Source of the DNA: Gammaproteobacteria bacterium
Lineage (GTDB): Bacteria; Pseudomonadota; Gammaproteobacteria; JAJDOJ01
Length of the DNA stretch: 6,530 bases
NCBI GenBank assembly: GCA_027030565.1
Contig: JALVEU010000383.1
Location: 1-6,530, forward strand
Reading direction: 5' to 3'
Shown: piece after piece, positions 4,885 through 6,530 of the stretch
How positions within the stretch are numbered: position 1 is the first letter of the stretch
Layout of the letters: each line of letters starts with the position of its first letter
Translations under genes and position numbers: made by a program
The notes under the pieces: model-generated
Database searches by the model: none
What the model was told of the DNA's origin: nothing
Seen by the model: the letters and a program-made list of their open reading frames with translations, nothing else

Positions 4885-5015
4885 ACCACGGGGACACAGA
4901 GGGCACAGAGCCAATGTTGTGAAAGAGATGCGGAGGTGCACCCCGCCGGTATCCTAGGATGCATATCCCTGTTTTTTGCATCGTCCAATCTCGGTGTCCT
5001 CAGTTCCTCTGTGGT
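4885..5015. repeat. Palindromic repeat R3 between narH and the chimeric remnant
   Basis: The left arm (4885-4910) matches the R1/R2 left arm with one mismatch (GGGG for GGAG). The right arm (4989-5015) matches the R1 right arm with three mismatches. The interior, about 78 bases, is unrelated to that of R1 and R2 and contains a T-run at about 4971-4976. Here the inverted ends extend three bases further (TTCACCAC...GTGGTGAA), which may be the ancestral end of the repeat. It lies 8 bases from the narH stop. Confidence 0.78.
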
Positions 5016-5028
5016 GAATCTCTTCACC
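5013..5028. other. Short perfect hairpin covering the narH stop codon
   Basis: GGTGAA, a four-base loop TCTC, and TTCACC form a 6-base-pair stem that contains the narH TGA (complement of 5024-5026). No T-run follows in the direction of transcription, so it is not a classical terminator. It may be a by-product of the repeat end, since TTCACC is also how the repeat begins. Confidence 0.35.
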
Positions 5029-6530
5029 CAGCCTTGCGTAGCCGCGGCGGTTCGCGGGTGAACTGGACCTCGACGGTCTTCTTGCGCCGTTCGGGAAAGA
5101 TGCGCGGCATGCTGACGCTGCATTCCTCGTTGCCGAAGGTGAAGCCGTTCTGGCCCTGCAGGGCGTGGAAATCCTCGTGGCGCAGCTCCTCGTGGCTGGT
5201 GGGGATCACGAACCGGTCCTCGTAGTTGGCGATGGCCATGAGCTGGTACATGTCCCGGACCTGGGCCTCGGTGAGGCCTACCTCGTCGAGCACCGCCGTG
5301 TTGGGCGTGCCCTCCACGTTGAGACTGCGGAAGTAGCTACGCATGGCGATCATGCGCTTGAGCGCCAGCACGATGGGTTCCTCGCGTCCGGCCGTGAGCA
5401 GGTTGGCCAGGTAGCGCATGGGCGTGCGCAGGGCCTCGACCTTGGGGATGGCGCCGTCGGCCTCCGTGGGCAGCGCCCCCTGGTCGATCTGGTTCTGTAC
5501 CGGGGACAAAGGCGGCACGTACCACACCATGGGCAGGGTGCGGAACTCGGGGTGAATGGGGAAGGCCACCCGCCATTCCACCGCCAGCTTCCAGATGGGC
5601 GAACGGCGGGCCGCCTCGATCCAGCTCTCGGGCACGCCGTCGGCCCGTGCCTGGGCCATGACCTCCGGGTCGTTGGGGTCCAGGAAGAGCTCGAGCTGGG
5701 CCTCGTAGAGGTCCTGCGGGTCCGCCACGGCGGCCAGCTCGCTGATCCGGTCGGCATCGTAGAGCATCACCCCGTTGTAGCGGATGCGGCCCACGCAGGA
5801 CTCGGAGCAGACGGTGGGCAGCCCGGACTCCACGCGCGGATAGCAGGCCGTGCATTTTTCGGCCTTGCCCGTCTCCCAGTTGTAGAACACTTTCTTGTAG
5901 GGGCAGGCGCTGATGCACATGCGCCAGCTGCGACAGCGGTTCTGGTCCACCAGAACGATGCCGTCCTCCTCGCGCTTGTACATGGCCCCCGAGGGGCAGG
6001 CCGCCACGCAGGCCGGGTTGATGCAGTGGTTGCAGATGCGCGGCAGGTACAGCTGGAAGGAGTGCTCGAACTCGGCGTAGACGGCCTTCTCCACTTCCTC
6101 GAAGTTGCGATCGGCGGCGCGCGACTCGAACGGCCCGGCCAGGTCGTCCTCCCAGTTGGGCGCCCAGTGGATCTTCTCCATGCGCTCGCCGGTGATGGCC
6201 GAGCGGGGGCGCGCGGTGGGCGCCGCCTCGGACAGGGGGCTGGACTGCAGGTGGCCGTAGTCGAAGGTGAACGGCTCGTAGTAGTCGTCGATCTCCGGCA
6301 GGTCCGGGTTCATGAAGATGTTCACCAGCCGACGCGCGCGACTGCCGGACTTGAGCTGGAGCCTGCCGTCCTTCAGCACCCAGCCCCCGTTCCACTGGGT
6401 CTGGTCCTCCCAGTTGCGCGGATAGCCGATCCCGGGCTTGGACTCGACGTTGTTGAACCAGGTGTATTCCACACCCTTGCGGTTGGTCCAGACGTTCTTG
6501 CAGGTCACCGAGCAGGTATGGCAACCGATG
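5024..6530 (-). CDS. narH: Respiratory nitrate reductase beta subunit, Fe-S protein (N-terminus beyond window)
   Basis: NarH carries four iron-sulfur clusters that move electrons from NarI to the molybdenum subunit NarG on the cytoplasmic side of the membrane. 501 residues are visible; about 16 are missing at the start, because the frame runs off the right edge within the first cluster motif (Ile-Gly-Cys-His-Thr-Cys-Ser-Val-Thr-Cys). A GTG inside this motif at 6508 is not the start. Counting from the edge, the other cluster ligands are C166, C169, C174, C178; C199, C205, C209 with Trp202 at the fourth position; and C226, C229, C241, C245. The Trp replacement marks the [3Fe-4S] site, as in E. 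coli (Cys-Arg-Gly-Trp-Arg-Met-Cys). Further hallmarks are Ile-Asp-Asp-Tyr-Tyr-Glu-Pro-Phe and Leu-Pro-Met-Val-Trp-Tyr-Val-Pro-Pro-Leu-Ser-Pro. The protein appears intact. narG should lie beyond the window; narJ follows after an unusually long gap. Confidence 0.98.
   Translation of the reverse strand, partial: IGCHTCSVTCKNVWTNRKGVEYTWFNNVESKPGIGYPRNWEDQTQWNGGWVLKDGRLQLKSGSRARRLVNIFMNPDLPEIDDYYEPFTFDYGHLQSSPLSEAAPTARPRSAITGERMEKIHWAPNWEDDLAGPFESRAADRNFEEVEKAVYAEFEHSFQLYLPRICNHCINPACVAACPSGAMYKREEDGIVLVDQNRCRSWRMCISACPYKKVFYNWETGKAEKCTACYPRVESGLPTVCSESCVGRIRYNGVMLYDADRISELAAVADPQDLYEAQLELFLDPNDPEVMAQARADGVPESWIEAARRSPIWKLAVEWRVAFPIHPEFRTLPMVWYVPPLSPVQNQIDQGALPTEADGAIPKVEALRTPMRYLANLLTAGREEPIVLALKRMIAMRSYFRSLNVEGTPNTAVLDEVGLTEAQVRDMYQLMAIANYEDRFVIPTSHEELRHEDFHALQGQNGFTFGNEECSVSMPRIFPERRKKTVEVQFTREPPRLRKAG

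Noticed and set aside
3843..5015. Possible CRISPR array from three similar repeats
   Set aside because: Copies are unevenly spaced, each is an inverted palindrome about 120 bases long when uninterrupted, and a real gene (narJ) lies between them. No short regular repeats or cas genes are present.
5337..6524. 395-codon frame on the minus strand inside narH
   Set aside because: Out-of-frame shadow of narH, rich in Arg/Gly/Pro/Ala. The overlapping frame carries all the NarH cysteine motifs.

Overview
The window looks like chromosomal DNA of a high-GC denitrifying or nitrate-respiring proteobacterium. A gammaproteobacterium is most likely: NarH and NarI align closely, from memory, with the E. coli proteins, and GC-rich codon use is strong throughout the main genes. 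The species cannot be named from the sequence alone. Two gene groups face each other and meet tail to tail at 2430-2433.

Left part, plus strand. Positions 1-184 hold the last 60 codons of an unrecognised gene. After a 207-base gap with two clear dyad symmetries comes a compact three-gene run at 392-2433. It encodes a methionine-rich outer-membrane beta-barrel with a Cys-Cys-x-x-Cys motif at its mature N-terminus, a small monohaem cytochrome c lipoprotein, and a TlpA/ResA-like thioredoxin whose start overlaps the cytochrome gene. Together they look like a cell-envelope redox or metal-handling module. A copper role is a reasonable guess but is not shown by the sequence.

Right part, minus strand. 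Read in transcription order from the right edge it holds narH (beta subunit, first residues beyond the window), narJ (assembly chaperone), narI (cytochrome b gamma subunit) and a small unrecognised four-helix membrane protein. This is the distal part of a narGHJI operon for membrane-bound respiratory nitrate reductase; narG should lie beyond the right edge. NarI takes electrons from quinol through two b haems and NarH carries them over four Fe-S clusters to the molybdenum subunit NarG. NarJ helps insert the cofactor.

The oddest part is the DNA between the nar genes. Normally these genes are tightly packed, but here the narH-narJ gap is 370 bases and the narJ-narI gap 305. Both are filled by copies of a palindromic repeat (R1 3844-4114, R2 4663-4783, R3 4885-5015) with 27-base inverted arms. 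R1 is interrupted by a 147-base MITE-like palindrome (3937-4083) flanked by a 2-base duplication, and R2 preserves the matching empty site. Between R2 and R3 lies a chimeric remnant: about 55 bases of the narJ 3' end joined directly to about 45 bases of the narI 5' end, in the reverse of the order found at the real narJ-narI junction. That layout is what one would get if a small circle carrying narI-start/R1/narJ-end recombined into an older repeat between narH and narJ. NarJ also lacks the C-terminal tail of typical family members and ends only 11 bases from R1, so the repeat may have truncated it.
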